From positions 434,001 through 498,000 of the forward strand of contig NZ_JAAKXY010000005.1 of the NCBI RefSeq assembly GCF_011043775.1: a stretch of 64,000 bases of DNA. The letters are read 5' to 3'. The position numbers and the translations under genes were made by a program. Positions within the stretch are counted from its first letter, which is position 1. Every line of letters begins with the position of its first letter. Below, in pieces: positions 9,235 to 17,305 of the stretch. This DNA is from Natronolimnobius sp. AArcel1. Lineage in GTDB: Archaea > Halobacteriota > Halobacteria > Halobacteriales > Natrialbaceae. The notes beneath the pieces were generated by a model. The model saw only the letters and a list, made by a program, of their open reading frames with translations. It was not told the origin of the DNA and ran no database searches.

Positions 9235-9789
9235 TTATCGACGAGCAACGACTGCTAGCGTCTCCGGACGGTTATGAATTCGCTCGACAGTAAAATCTGC
9301 ATCCTCGAGGTGTGCGACAACGTCGCTGACATTAAATCGCTCATCAATATCAGGTCCGTCGTCTCCTGTTCCATCGCCAGACCAGTCAACAGTCACAAGA
9401 CGGCCATCCGGGCGGATCACCCGGGCGAGTTCCACCATCGTCTCATCCGTGGCGTACTCGTGATGGGTCATCGTCGAGAACGCACCGTCTAGTTCGTCGT
9501 CATCGAATGGCAGTGAGTCAACACCGGCTGTCACCAGTTCAACGTTCTCGAGCAGACCCGCTTCGCGGTGATACTCGTGCATCGCTTCCTGGACGTCGAC
9601 TGCATACAGGGTATCGACAAACGGAGCCACATCGCGCGAGTAGAATCCAGTTCCTGAACCCAAGTCTGCAACGACAGCGTCGGAATCGAGTCCAAGCATC
9701 TCGAGTAGTTCCTCGCGTGAGCAAAAGCGGTATCGCGATGGGTCCTCGAGTTTGTCGGCACGTTCGATTGGAAACGTATGGAATCCCAT
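9235..9789 (-). CDS. Class I SAM-dependent methyltransferase
   Basis: 184 residues from the chosen start. A short helical region (KLEDPSRYRFCSREELLEML) precedes the Rossmann fold. SAM-binding motif I VADLGSGTGFYS is followed by the acidic motif II (YAVDVQE) and motif IV region DGAFSTMTHHE. This small haloarchaeal methyltransferase type has an unknown substrate. The frame extends upstream to 9957 through a Cys/Met/His-rich stretch and would then overlap the ATPase gene. The ATG at 9789 fits the usual family start MGFHTF. It lies 136 bases downstream of the metal ATPase on the same strand and may be co-transcribed with it. Confidence 0.87.
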   Translation of the reverse strand: MGFHTFPIERADKLEDPSRYRFCSREELLEMLGLDSDAVVADLGSGTGFYSRDVAPFVDTLYAVDVQEAMHEYHREAGLLENVELVTAGVDSLPFDDDELDGAFSTMTHHEYATDETMVELARVIRPDGRLVTVDWSGDGTGDDGPDIDERFNVSDVVAHLEDADFTVERIHNRPETLAVVARR

Positions 9790-9925
9790 GTGCATGCATT
9801 TGGGCTCCATGCACAAGAATGCATGTTTGTCTGATCGAGGAGAGAAGTTGCTCCGCAACTGTTGTCGTTCGGTATCGTGATCCGACTGGCCAAACGAGAT
9901 CCGGAAAACGCTACACCCCTCTGTA

Positions 9926-11956
9926 TTAGCCATCGAAAGCGAGTAGCCGCAACCCAATTAGACTGACGAGGACGGTCGATCCCTCATGTCCAATCACTGC
10001 AATTGGGAGTGGAATACCGGCGGTGAGAATTGCGATTACCATAACCGCAATTGCACCGAACGCGATAGCGAAATTGATGTACAGTGTGCGTTTCGTTTCG
10101 TTGCTGAGTGCAAACGCGTAGGGGAGGCGATCGAGTTTGTCCGACATAAGGACGATATCGGCCGTCTCGAGAGCGACATCGGTCCCAGCCCCACCCATAC
10201 CAATGCTGATATCTGCCGTCGCAAGCGCAGGCGCATCGTTGACCCCATCACCGACCATCGCAACGGCCTCGTGGCGTTCCTGTAACGCTTCGACGTGTTC
10301 GACTTTCTCTTCGGGGAGTAACGCTGCGTAGACCTCGTCAATCCCGAGTTCGTCAGCAATGTACTGAGCGACTCGCTCGTTGTCCCCAGTGAGCATGACG
10401 ATCTGTTCGACGCCGCGCTCGCGGAGCTGGTCGATCATCTCGGCCGCATCAGGCCGGATCGTATCGGTGAAAGCGAGCCAACCGAGGACGGTACAGTGGT
10501 CATCAGCGGGTTCGCGTACGACAAGAACGCTCGTCTTTCCGTGAGATTCGAGATCACGGACGGCCTCGAGTCCAACCTCTCGGCCGTCTATCGAGCATCC
10601 GCCCAGAACGGTCTCGATGTACCGTGGATTTCCGATATGAATCGTCTGTCCGTCGACGGTTGCATGGACCCCTTTCCCGACGACTGCGTCAAACTCACTC
10701 GAGTCGGGAATCTCGAGATTGCGCTCCGCAGCTACCTCAACGGTTGCGTCAGCAAGATGGTGTTCCGATCGTGACTGGACAGCTGCTGCAAGCGCCAACA
10801 GTTGATCATCGGTCGACATTCCGCCGTCAACCCACTCCTCGAGCAAATTGGGTTCAACAGAGCCTCCATCAGTGGCAGGAAAGGCGGCCTCACGTGCGGT
10901 CACATCGGTGAGACGAGTGTTCCCTTCGGTCAGTGTCCCTGTCTTATCGAATGCGATTGCGTCGACGTTTCCAGCAGTTTCGATGTGCTCACCACCTTTG
11001 AACAAAACACCCTGTCGGCCACCAGCAGAGATCGCCGATAGAACGGCTGCTGGCGTCGAAATGATGACTGCACACGGGGATGCGGCGACCATGAGCGTCA
11101 TCGCACGGTAGAACGTCGGCTCGAACGCGTGATTCAATAGCGTGAGCGGGAGAGCAATCGCAACCACCGTCATTGCAAAGACGCCGAGCACGTAGGGTTG
11201 CTCGAATCGGTCGATGAGTTGCTGTGTCGGTGCTCGCTTCTCTTGGGCTCGCTCAACCATCTGGATCAGCCGGGAGATCGCCGACTCCGTCGCCTCTCGC
11301 GTGACCCGTACCTCGAGACTGCCCGTCTCGTTGATCGTCCCGCTGAACACCTCGTCACCGGGCGATTTGGCCACGGGAATCGATTCACCAGTGAGCGAAG
11401 ACTGATCGACCGTACTCTCACCGGTTTCGACGACGCCATCGAGAGGCAGTCGATCACCTGGTCGAACAACGAACACGTCTCCGATGTTGACGTCGTCGAT
11501 CGGTGTCGTTATTTCCGTCCCATCACGAAGGATGCGGGCCGACTCTGGTCGCATCTCGACCAGTGACTTGATCGCGGTTCGTGAACGACCGATGGCGTAC
11601 TCCTCGAGAACGCCAGACAGGGAAAACAGAAACAACAACATCGCGCCTTCAAACGGCGCACCGATATAGAGCGCACCGAGTGCGGCGACGATCATCAACA
11701 GGTCGATCTCTACTGCAGGCTCTCGCAGTGCCGCAATGCTTGCTTTGAGACCGTACCAACCGCCAAAGACGTACGCACCGGCGTAACAGCTCCAAACAAC
11801 CCACAGTGGCGCACCGGTCCAACTCCCAACGAGCCCGCCGATCATCCCCAAAAACGTGAGAGCAACGAAAAGCCCCTGACGCCTGATGTTCAGGCGTGCA
11901 GCCAGCCCCTGTGACTCGTCAACGCCAGCTGACGTGGGACTCGAGTGTGTCTCCAT
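9926..11956 (-). CDS. Heavy-metal-translocating P1B-type ATPase
   Basis: 676 residues with the full P-type layout: two N-terminal helix pairs, actuator domain with TGES (189-192), the metal-binding membrane motif SPC (293-295) in place of CPC, phosphorylation site DKTGT with Asp337, the hinge MVGDGVNDAP, and a late HEGST motif. SPC together with HEG(G/S) marks the P1B-4 group, which exports Co2+, Zn2+, Cd2+ or related ions, or Fe2+ in some members. No N-terminal metal-binding domain is present. The ATG at 11956 was preferred to an upstream GTG-initiated extension of 26 residues. The product detoxifies metal at the cytoplasmic membrane. Confidence 0.95.
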   Translation of the reverse strand: METHSSPTSAGVDESQGLAARLNIRRQGLFVALTFLGMIGGLVGSWTGAPLWVVWSCYAGAYVFGGWYGLKASIAALREPAVEIDLLMIVAALGALYIGAPFEGAMLLFLFSLSGVLEEYAIGRSRTAIKSLVEMRPESARILRDGTEITTPIDDVNIGDVFVVRPGDRLPLDGVVETGESTVDQSSLTGESIPVAKSPGDEVFSGTINETGSLEVRVTREATESAISRLIQMVERAQEKRAPTQQLIDRFEQPYVLGVFAMTVVAIALPLTLLNHAFEPTFYRAMTLMVAASPCAVIISTPAAVLSAISAGGRQGVLFKGGEHIETAGNVDAIAFDKTGTLTEGNTRLTDVTAREAAFPATDGGSVEPNLLEEWVDGGMSTDDQLLALAAAVQSRSEHHLADATVEVAAERNLEIPDSSEFDAVVGKGVHATVDGQTIHIGNPRYIETVLGGCSIDGREVGLEAVRDLESHGKTSVLVVREPADDHCTVLGWLAFTDTIRPDAAEMIDQLRERGVEQIVMLTGDNERVAQYIADELGIDEVYAALLPEEKVEHVEALQERHEAVAMVGDGVNDAPALATADISIGMGGAGTDVALETADIVLMSDKLDRLPYAFALSNETKRTLYINFAIAFGAIAVMVIAILTAGIPLPIAVIGHEGSTVLVSLIGLRLLAFDG

Positions 11957-12101
11957 ACGGCCTGTTCGGAGCCAGTATGAATAAGCGTTAACGTAGGTTG
12001 ATACGCGTTGGAACTGCCAAAACGAGGCTGTCAATCACTTCGGACGGTACAGTCTTGTCCACACCACACAATTTATGGGCAACGAGTCCGTACAGTTGCG
12101 T

Positions 12102-12545
12102 ATGAGCGACTCACTCGAGGATGAACGAGCGCAGATTCGTGAACAGAAAAAACGAGAACTCCAGCAACGCCTCGAGAACGGTGGTGAGTTGGGAGCAGAC
12201 GAACCCGCCACTACAACGCCGTCCGAGCCAATTTCAATAAAGGGACAGTCCCATTTTGAGGAGGTCATCAACGCGCATACCGTCGTCCTCGTCGACTGTT
12301 ATGCCGATTGGTGTGGTCCCTGCCAGATGCTCGAGCCAACAATCGAGGCGCTCGCCGAAGAAAGCGATGCCGCCGTCGCGAAGGTCGACGTCGACCAGCA
12401 TCAAGTACTTGCCCAGCAACTGGGTGCACAGGGCGTGCCGACCCTTGTACTCTATGCCGATGGCGAGCCTGTCGAACGAACAGTTGGGGCACAAACGAAA
12501 GGACAACTCGAGGGCCTGATCGAGCGCCACAGCAGCCAGCAGTGA
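12102..12545 (+). CDS. Thioredoxin with charged N-terminal extension
   Basis: 147 residues. The thioredoxin fold occupies about 45-145, with active site WCGPCQ (Cys71 and Cys74) and the GVPTLVLYADG cis-proline loop. The first 40 residues are a highly charged helix (EDERAQIREQKKRELQQRLENG) followed by a Pro/Thr linker, which is unusual for thioredoxin and may be a docking or oligomerisation element. It is the second thioredoxin of the window and is transcribed away from the metal ATPase, with which it shares the short upstream region. The ATG at 12102 starts directly at the charged helix; an upstream ATG adds nine residues. Confidence 0.93.
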   Translation: MSDSLEDERAQIREQKKRELQQRLENGGELGADEPATTTPSEPISIKGQSHFEEVINAHTVVLVDCYADWCGPCQMLEPTIEALAEESDAAVAKVDVDQHQVLAQQLGAQGVPTLVLYADGEPVERTVGAQTKGQLEGLIERHSSQQ

Positions 12546-12553
12546 TCGGTACT

Positions 12554-12637
12554 TATAGTAGCCACTGAAAGTCAATGCACACCTGATCGCACGACGGCTG
12601 TGTGATCAGTGTGTAAATAGTTTCAGTTGTTACTATA
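12554..12637. repeat. 84-bp imperfect palindromic repeat, copy 1
   Basis: The element begins TATAGTAGCCACTGAAAG and ends CAGTTGTTACTATA, so the ends are imperfect inverted repeats. The middle CTGATCGCAC is mirrored by GTGTGATCAG around a short GACGGCT centre. It lies just after the thioredoxin stop. Two further copies of exactly the same length are at 39205-39288 (inverted) and 52538-52621. The structure suggests a non-autonomous mobile element or a hairpin-forming intergenic element; no coding is present. Confidence 0.85.
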
Positions 12638-12683
12638 GTCGGATCGATACCGAGTCGGATACAAAATGAGCAGTAACGGACAC

Positions 12684-12767
12684 TAGTCAGCGCTTGCCGG
12701 GGACGCTTCCGAGGCAGTACGCTGGCTGCGCCAGTAGCCCTGAAGATACGCGCCAATGAACAGTGGC
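12684..12767 (-). pseudogene. Possible C-terminal remnant of a membrane transporter (YeeE/YedE-like)
   Basis: A 27-codon stretch bounded by stops reads PLFIGAYLQGYWRSQ followed by an Ala/Ser-rich acidic tail. It resembles the last helix and tail of YeeE/YedE-type sulfur transporters, which often lie beside rhodanese/MBL genes. It sits directly downstream of such a gene and has no start codon. It may be what is left of a deleted transporter gene, but the match is short and unverified. Confidence 0.22.
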
Positions 12768-12787
12768 TATTCAGGTACTGTGTAGCG

Positions 12788-14029
12788 TTAGTCACCAGCC
12801 AACGATTCCTGGCTGGCAGCGCAGTTGTTCGGCCCGAGCTCGAGTTCGAACGCTTCCTCGTCATCGGTCTCCTGCTGGCCAAGGTTCGTCGCGATGATCT
12901 CCTCATAGTTGGCCGGACGAGGCGGCATGTCCGAGAGGATCAGTTCGACGAACTCGGCTTCATCCATCGTGAGCGCAGCCATGTTTGCCTCGAGGTCGCC
13001 GATCGTAGCTGTGTAGGTGCCGTCGTCGGCGGGAACCGCCGAGTCGCTGACGTGTGCCCCGCCGATGAGGGTATCTTCGGGTAGTGAGAGCACGCGCTCT
13101 TGCAGTGATTCATAGAGCTGTTTCGCAGCGTTTTCAGCGCCCGCATCACCCTCTTCGAGGTCGGGGCGGGCAACACTTTCAATGAACAGCCCGTCACCAG
13201 TGAGGAGCGCTTCGCCGTCGATCAGGTACGAAGTCATCCCGGAGGTGTGGCCAGGCGTATAAATAGTCTCGATCGTCACGTTACCCACCTGGAACTCGTC
13301 GCCATCGTCGGCCACCGTTACATCGTCAGCGTAGGTGACTCCCCGGTCGACTGCGGCCGCTGGAACAACACCTTCAACACCCGCTTCGGCCAGATTTCGA
13401 ACGCCCGAAATGTGATCTGCGTGGATGTGCGTGTCAATTGCGTATTCCAGTGCTGCACCGAGTTCGTCGGCGTCCTGTCGAGTTTGCGAGACAGGGTTCG
13501 CGGAACTCAGTTCTGCGGTGTCCTCGAGATACCGATCCGTAAACGCACGAAGTGGATCGATGACAGCCGCTTCGCCGCCATCGACGACGAGGTAGCCGAG
13601 ACAGCCAGACGACGGGCGCTGATACTGATACAGCGTTCCGCCGCCGTTGTAGCGTTCGACCTCGACACGCTCGTAGATACGTGCCCAGCCGTTCATTCCC
13701 TCCTCGAGGTGATTCACATCGTAGCCACGCTCTTTGAGCGAACCGGCGACGAACTCGCTGGCACCACCTTTCGCACAGAGTACCGTCACTTCACGGTCAT
13801 CGGGAACCTGTGCGAGAACGTCGTCATCGATATCCTCATCGAGGAAATGAAAATACGGCACATTGATTGACTCAATGTTTTCACCATCAATCTTCCACTC
13901 ATCGTAGTTCGACTTCATTCGCGCGTCAAGAAGCGTAACAGACGTTCCCGAGTCGATACGGCTTTTCAATGTAGCTGGCATCACCGATTCGATGTCGACG
14001 TCCGGCGTTGGGAAGTCCATGTCGTCCAT
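12788..14029 (-). CDS. Rhodanese-metallo-beta-lactamase fold fusion protein
   Basis: 413 residues with two domains. The N-terminal rhodanese domain (about 10-122) has Cys85 in VLCAKGG, the position of the sulfur-carrying cysteine. The MBL-fold domain follows, with the metal-binding HIHADH at 201-206 and later TPGHTSG and LLTGDGLF metal-ligand segments. This pairing is typical of persulfide dioxygenase (ETHE1-like) or related sulfane-sulfur enzymes acting in the cytoplasm. A consensus AGGAGGT five bases before the ATG at 14029 decides the start over an ATG seven codons upstream. The TauE/SafE exporter and thioredoxins nearby support a sulfur-handling role; the exact substrate is inferred. Confidence 0.93.
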   Translation of the reverse strand: MDDMDFPTPDVDIESVMPATLKSRIDSGTSVTLLDARMKSNYDEWKIDGENIESINVPYFHFLDEDIDDDVLAQVPDDREVTVLCAKGGASEFVAGSLKERGYDVNHLEEGMNGWARIYERVEVERYNGGGTLYQYQRPSSGCLGYLVVDGGEAAVIDPLRAFTDRYLEDTAELSSANPVSQTRQDADELGAALEYAIDTHIHADHISGVRNLAEAGVEGVVPAAAVDRGVTYADDVTVADDGDEFQVGNVTIETIYTPGHTSGMTSYLIDGEALLTGDGLFIESVARPDLEEGDAGAENAAKQLYESLQERVLSLPEDTLIGGAHVSDSAVPADDGTYTATIGDLEANMAALTMDEAEFVELILSDMPPRPANYEEIIATNLGQQETDDEEAFELELGPNNCAASQESLAGD

Positions 14030-14034
14030 GTTGT

Positions 14035-14041
14035 ACCTCCT
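14035..14041 (-). promoter_or_regulatory. Strong ribosome-binding site of the rhodanese-MBL gene
   Basis: AGGAGGT on the minus strand, five bases before the ATG at 14029. A consensus Shine-Dalgarno is uncommon among the mostly leaderless genes here, and it fixes the start inside the longer open frame. Confidence 0.75.
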
Positions 14042-14272
14042 CAGTACCATCCGTAACTACTTAATTCTTTGTGTAGTATTCCCCAAATTGAACAATATAG
14101 GAGCACCTATCAAAACAGCCAATCTGTGGGAAATACATCCCTGTACACCCGCATAGAGAGTGTCAACACTCTCAAACACCACAGAAACAGAACCGTTACA
14201 CAATCATAGAGATCCTTTTATAGAGCGAGGTCGATATTGTGGATTAGTACCAATACAGGACAGATATACACC

Positions 14273-14362
14273 ATGAGTTCGGAATACGAGACAACGGAAA
14301 CACTCCTCGAGCATACCGAACCGAACGGCCTGTACACCCACTACGTCAAAAAGATCGCATAA
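14273..14362 (+). CDS. 29-residue ORF, possibly a truncated small protein
   Basis: ATG-initiated frame of 29 codons beginning MSSEYETTETLLEH and ending HYVKKIA. A TTTTATAGAG sequence near 14215-14224 could be its TATA box. The composition is haloarchaeal (acidic), but it ends abruptly and may be only the N-terminus of a longer lost gene. The family is not recognised, and it may be chance. Confidence 0.3.
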   Translation: MSSEYETTETLLEHTEPNGLYTHYVKKIA

Positions 14363-14450
14363 GGCCAGAAACCCCAGTTAGTGTACCATGCCAGCGCTTG
14401 GAGTGGAACACGGGTAGTCATGACGTATTTAAATGTACAGTAGTACCGAA

Positions 14451-14460
14451 TTTTTATATA
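14451..14460 (+). promoter_or_regulatory. TATA box of the IclR-family gene
   Basis: TTTTTATATA ends 16 bases before the GTG start at 14477, placing the expected transcription start at or near the start codon. This fits a leaderless transcript. Confidence 0.6.
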
Positions 14461-14476
14461 GAGGAATCCGTTATGA

Positions 14477-15286
14477 GTGACTGTGACCTCCCAAACGGCG
14501 AAAACCACTGAACAATCACTGGCTATCATCGAGGCCATTCAAACCCTGGGCGGTGCGACACTCGAGGAGTTGACTGACGAACTCGATCGCTCGAGAAGTA
14601 CAGTCCATCTCCACTTACGGACACTTCTCGATGAGGGGTACCTGACAAAAGAGGGAGCAGTGTATCATATCGGATTGCGATTTCTCAATCACGGCGAGTA
14701 CGCCCGCTCGAGGAAAAAGGCCTACACGCTGGCAAAACAAACAGTGACGCAACTGGCTGATGAAATCGACGAGGAAGTCGAGTTTGTCGTTGAAAACAAT
14801 AACCGTGGCATTCTCGTCCACGAATCGTTTCACCCAGATACTCACATTCCATCCAAAGAACGACACCTCTCAACGTCGCCCAGCGCTGCCGGGATCTATT
14901 ACTATCTTCACAGCGTGGCAACTGGCAAAGCAATTCTCGCGGACCTCCCCGAGGAGCGTGTTAACGCGATTCTAGACGAAAGCGGACTTCCCAAGCAGAC
15001 TGCCCAGACCATCACAGACCGGGAGGAACTGTTGGCAGATCTCGAGGCGGTTCGCGACCGCGGGATCGCATTCGCCGACGAAGAGTACGTTGACGGCCTC
15101 AGGGAGGTTGGTCGACGAGTCATGGCACCGGATGGAAGCGTCATCGGTGCGATTGCCATCATCGGCCCAACATACCGGTTTACAGATGACCGGTTCCGAA
15201 ATGAATTGCCAAACATTCTTACAGAGCACGTCGATACCCTCGAGGCAGAAATTTCGGAGACTTATCTGGACGATTACCGGAAATAA
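14477..15286 (+). CDS. IclR-family transcription regulator
   Basis: 269 residues. The N-terminal winged helix (about 10-70, with STVHLHLRTLLDEGYL as recognition region) precedes an IclR ligand-binding domain (about 85-255). The second domain contains SAAGIYYYLHSVATGKAILADLP and the C-terminal GAIAIIGPTYRFTDDRF segment. It binds DNA as a dimer or tetramer and responds to a small metabolite. The start is GTG; the nearby ATG at 14473 is out of frame and opens only a 12-codon frame ending TGA. No catabolic operon is directly attached, so its target is unknown. The rhodanese-MBL gene is divergent and could be under its control. Confidence 0.93.
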   Translation: MTVTSQTAKTTEQSLAIIEAIQTLGGATLEELTDELDRSRSTVHLHLRTLLDEGYLTKEGAVYHIGLRFLNHGEYARSRKKAYTLAKQTVTQLADEIDEEVEFVVENNNRGILVHESFHPDTHIPSKERHLSTSPSAAGIYYYLHSVATGKAILADLPEERVNAILDESGLPKQTAQTITDREELLADLEAVRDRGIAFADEEYVDGLREVGRRVMAPDGSVIGAIAIIGPTYRFTDDRFRNELPNILTEHVDTLEAEISETYLDDYRK

Positions 15287-15717
15287 ATCAACCAGGCTGA
15301 ATAAAACAAATGTCAACCTCGATCCTGAATATCAATATTTCTAACCTGAAGACTACCTTCACGCCAGGGACTGACCGAGAACCGCGAACCGTGTCGGGCA
15401 GTGTATCCTTGACTCAGAATCTATTTGTTCGGCAATATCAGACTTTTATTACAACAGAGTGGCTAATGCCGTTATTCCACCATCAAGAAGGCATCAGTGT
15501 AGGGGAGACAGACCAGTTGAGAGATATCAGGTCAATAGATTCGGATATTGATTACATACATACGATTGTAATGTACACTGGTAGTAAGATCGATTGGAGG
15601 ACAATTGTGTCCGATCATAGTGGACCATTAAGAGTATCCGTGATCGATCGCTGAGCTGGCGGCTCGTTCCAGTGACCGATATGCTAATTATGACCGGACC
15701 CGCATCTGTTTTTACAG
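15287..15717. other. Intergenic, AT-rich, doubtful ORF only
   Basis: About 430 bases after the IclR gene. A 114-codon frame on the plus strand (15310-15654) has low GC, no haloarchaeal codon bias and no recognisable motif, so it is not called. No repeat or RNA gene was seen. Confidence 0.4.
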
Positions 15718-15897
15718 ATGGCCATGGGAGAGTATGACCAGCATGAGTACGAGCGACGCGAACAAACAATCGGAGACATCGACTCGAGTGCCGACGAACG
15801 CGCCACCGAATTTCGCGGTTCGATCACCTTCGAGATGAGTGAGTCCGCCTCTGACCTCCTCGAGAATTTCCGGAAACTCACGGAAGACGACGCGTGA
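15718..15897 (+). CDS. Small acidic protein, DUF5786-like
   Basis: 59 residues starting MAMGEYDQHEYERRE and ending in a helix DLLENFRKLTEDDA. The MGxYDxxExERRE opening, the middle RGSITFE strand and the C-terminal LLExF helix match, from memory, the haloarchaeal family DUF5786 of about 57 residues. Function is unknown. ATG at 15718 or 15724 are both possible. Its stop overlaps the next gene's GTG start by four bases, so they form an operon. Confidence 0.78.
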   Translation: MAMGEYDQHEYERREQTIGDIDSSADERATEFRGSITFEMSESASDLLENFRKLTEDDA

Positions 15898-16088
15898 CGA
15901 GACAACGCACGCAGACCAAACGATTTATCGCTCCTGACTGGATAGAGCAGCACATGGCGCTCGATACCGTCCTTAGTGGTGACCAGCTTACAGGCCGTCA
16001 GGCTGCGATTATATTCTTCGCTTGGCTTGCACTGGTAATTGCAGCGGGGGTTGTCCTCTTGCTGTTCACCCGGACAACGATCGGCTAA
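15894..16088 (+). CDS. Small single-helix membrane protein
   Basis: 64 residues from a GTG start overlapping the preceding stop (GTGA). The basic N-terminal half (TRQRTQTKRF) is followed by one C-terminal membrane helix AIIFFAWLALVIAAGVVLLLF. The basic-then-hydrophobic layout predicts a membrane anchor. An internal ATG at 15954 would give a 44-residue version. The family is not recognised, and the deoxyhypusine synthase gene follows after 66 bases. Confidence 0.62.
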   Translation: MTRQRTQTKRFIAPDWIEQHMALDTVLSGDQLTGRQAAIIFFAWLALVIAAGVVLLLFTRTTIG

Positions 16089-16154
16089 ACAAGCGACAAG
16101 AGAGTATCGTCTCGAGACGAGGCATTCAAATCAGTCCTCGCAATAGAGGCGGGT

Positions 16155-17126
16155 ATGGAAAACGACGATTCACGCGACCACGTTGTGCCGGGAAGTGAAG
16201 ACGAGGTACAGACAGCAGATGTCCGCGGCTATGATTTCCGCGGCGAATTCAGCTTCCAGGACCTGATGTCGTCCTACGAGACGACTGGTTTTCAGGCTAC
16301 CCAACTCGCCGAAGCCGTCGATATCGCCGAGCAGATGCAAGACGAAGAGGCAACGATCTATCTGACGGTCACCTCGAATATCATCTCTTCGGGACTTCGT
16401 GAAGTCGTCGCCTATCTGGTTCGTGAGGGATACGTTGACGTCCTTATCACGACCTCCGGGTCACTAACAGAGGACGTAATCAAGACGGCAAAACCATTCA
16501 AAATGGGCGAATGGGACGCTGACGAAGCGGCCCTTCGTGATCGTGGAATCAACCGACTTGGGAATATCTTTGTCCCATCCGATCGATATGTGTGGCTCGA
16601 GGAGTACCTCTATGACTTCTTCGAGGACTTCTTTGCGGAGGAGAAGGTTCGGACGCCGACAGCATTCGCTCGAGAATTGGGGGCAACACTCGAGGATGAG
16701 GATTCGGTCCTGAAACAGGCCGCGGATAACGATGTGCCGATCTACTGTCCGGCGTTGACGGATGCAGAGGTTGGAAACTTCCTCTATTACTACCGGCAGG
16801 GCTACGATTCGGAAGTCGGAATCGAAATTCTAGACGACTATGACTCGCTCATTGAAGACGGGTTGCTCGCAGATACCACGGGGCTGATCGCTGTTGGCGG
16901 GGGGGTGCCGAAACACCATGCGATTATGACGAATCTGTTCCGTGGCGGCGCAGACTACGTGATCTACATCTCGACGGGCATGGAAGGAGATGGCTCGCTT
17001 TCGGGAGCACCGCCAAACGAGGCTGTCTCCTGGGGCAAGATCAAAGACGGCCAGACGAATTATACACAGATCGAAGCCGAAGCAACGCTCGTGTTCCCAC
17101 TGCTCGTCGCGAGCGCGTTTGCCTAA
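16155..17126 (+). CDS. dhs: Deoxyhypusine synthase
   Basis: 323 residues. It transfers the aminobutyl group of spermidine, or agmatine as reported for haloarchaea, to a lysine of initiation factor aIF5A, the first step of hypusine formation. Conserved features are the NAD-binding segments (VTSNIISSGLREVV, GGGVPKHH), the STGMEGDGSLSGAPPNEA region, and the catalytic lysine in AVSWGKI (Lys295). The length is normal and the protein looks complete. It is essential for translation in archaea. It lies downstream of two small genes with a 66-base gap and is convergent with the hut operon. Confidence 0.97.
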   Translation: MENDDSRDHVVPGSEDEVQTADVRGYDFRGEFSFQDLMSSYETTGFQATQLAEAVDIAEQMQDEEATIYLTVTSNIISSGLREVVAYLVREGYVDVLITTSGSLTEDVIKTAKPFKMGEWDADEAALRDRGINRLGNIFVPSDRYVWLEEYLYDFFEDFFAEEKVRTPTAFARELGATLEDEDSVLKQAADNDVPIYCPALTDAEVGNFLYYYRQGYDSEVGIEILDDYDSLIEDGLLADTTGLIAVGGGVPKHHAIMTNLFRGGADYVIYISTGMEGDGSLSGAPPNEAVSWGKIKDGQTNYTQIEAEATLVFPLLVASAFA

Positions 17127-17305
17127 GTAGTACGACAGGGGCGACTGCTAGGAGGTGGCCAAAACTGTCCCAGGAATTGTTCACATATGTGGCAATACTA
17201 TGAGCTGAAGAAGGGCATATACATCAGATTCGAGAGAGGAAAAGCAGTTCTCACCCATCGACAGAGACGAACGAGCACGCTATCGGTTCTCCCGATGGAT
17301 TCAGC

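Noticed and set aside
9790-9957. Cys/Met/His-rich upstream extension of the methyltransferase as a metal-binding domain
   Set aside because: It would overlap the ATPase gene and is absent from the usual family start; more likely untranslated.
14473-14511. A 12-codon ATG frame overlapping the GTG start of the IclR gene
   Set aside because: Too short to judge; the GTG frame has the intact protein and the TATA box fits either start. A leader peptide is possible but unsupported.
15310-15654. A 114-codon plus-strand frame after the first IclR gene
   Set aside because: Low GC, no codon preference like its neighbours, no motif and no upstream signal beyond chance.
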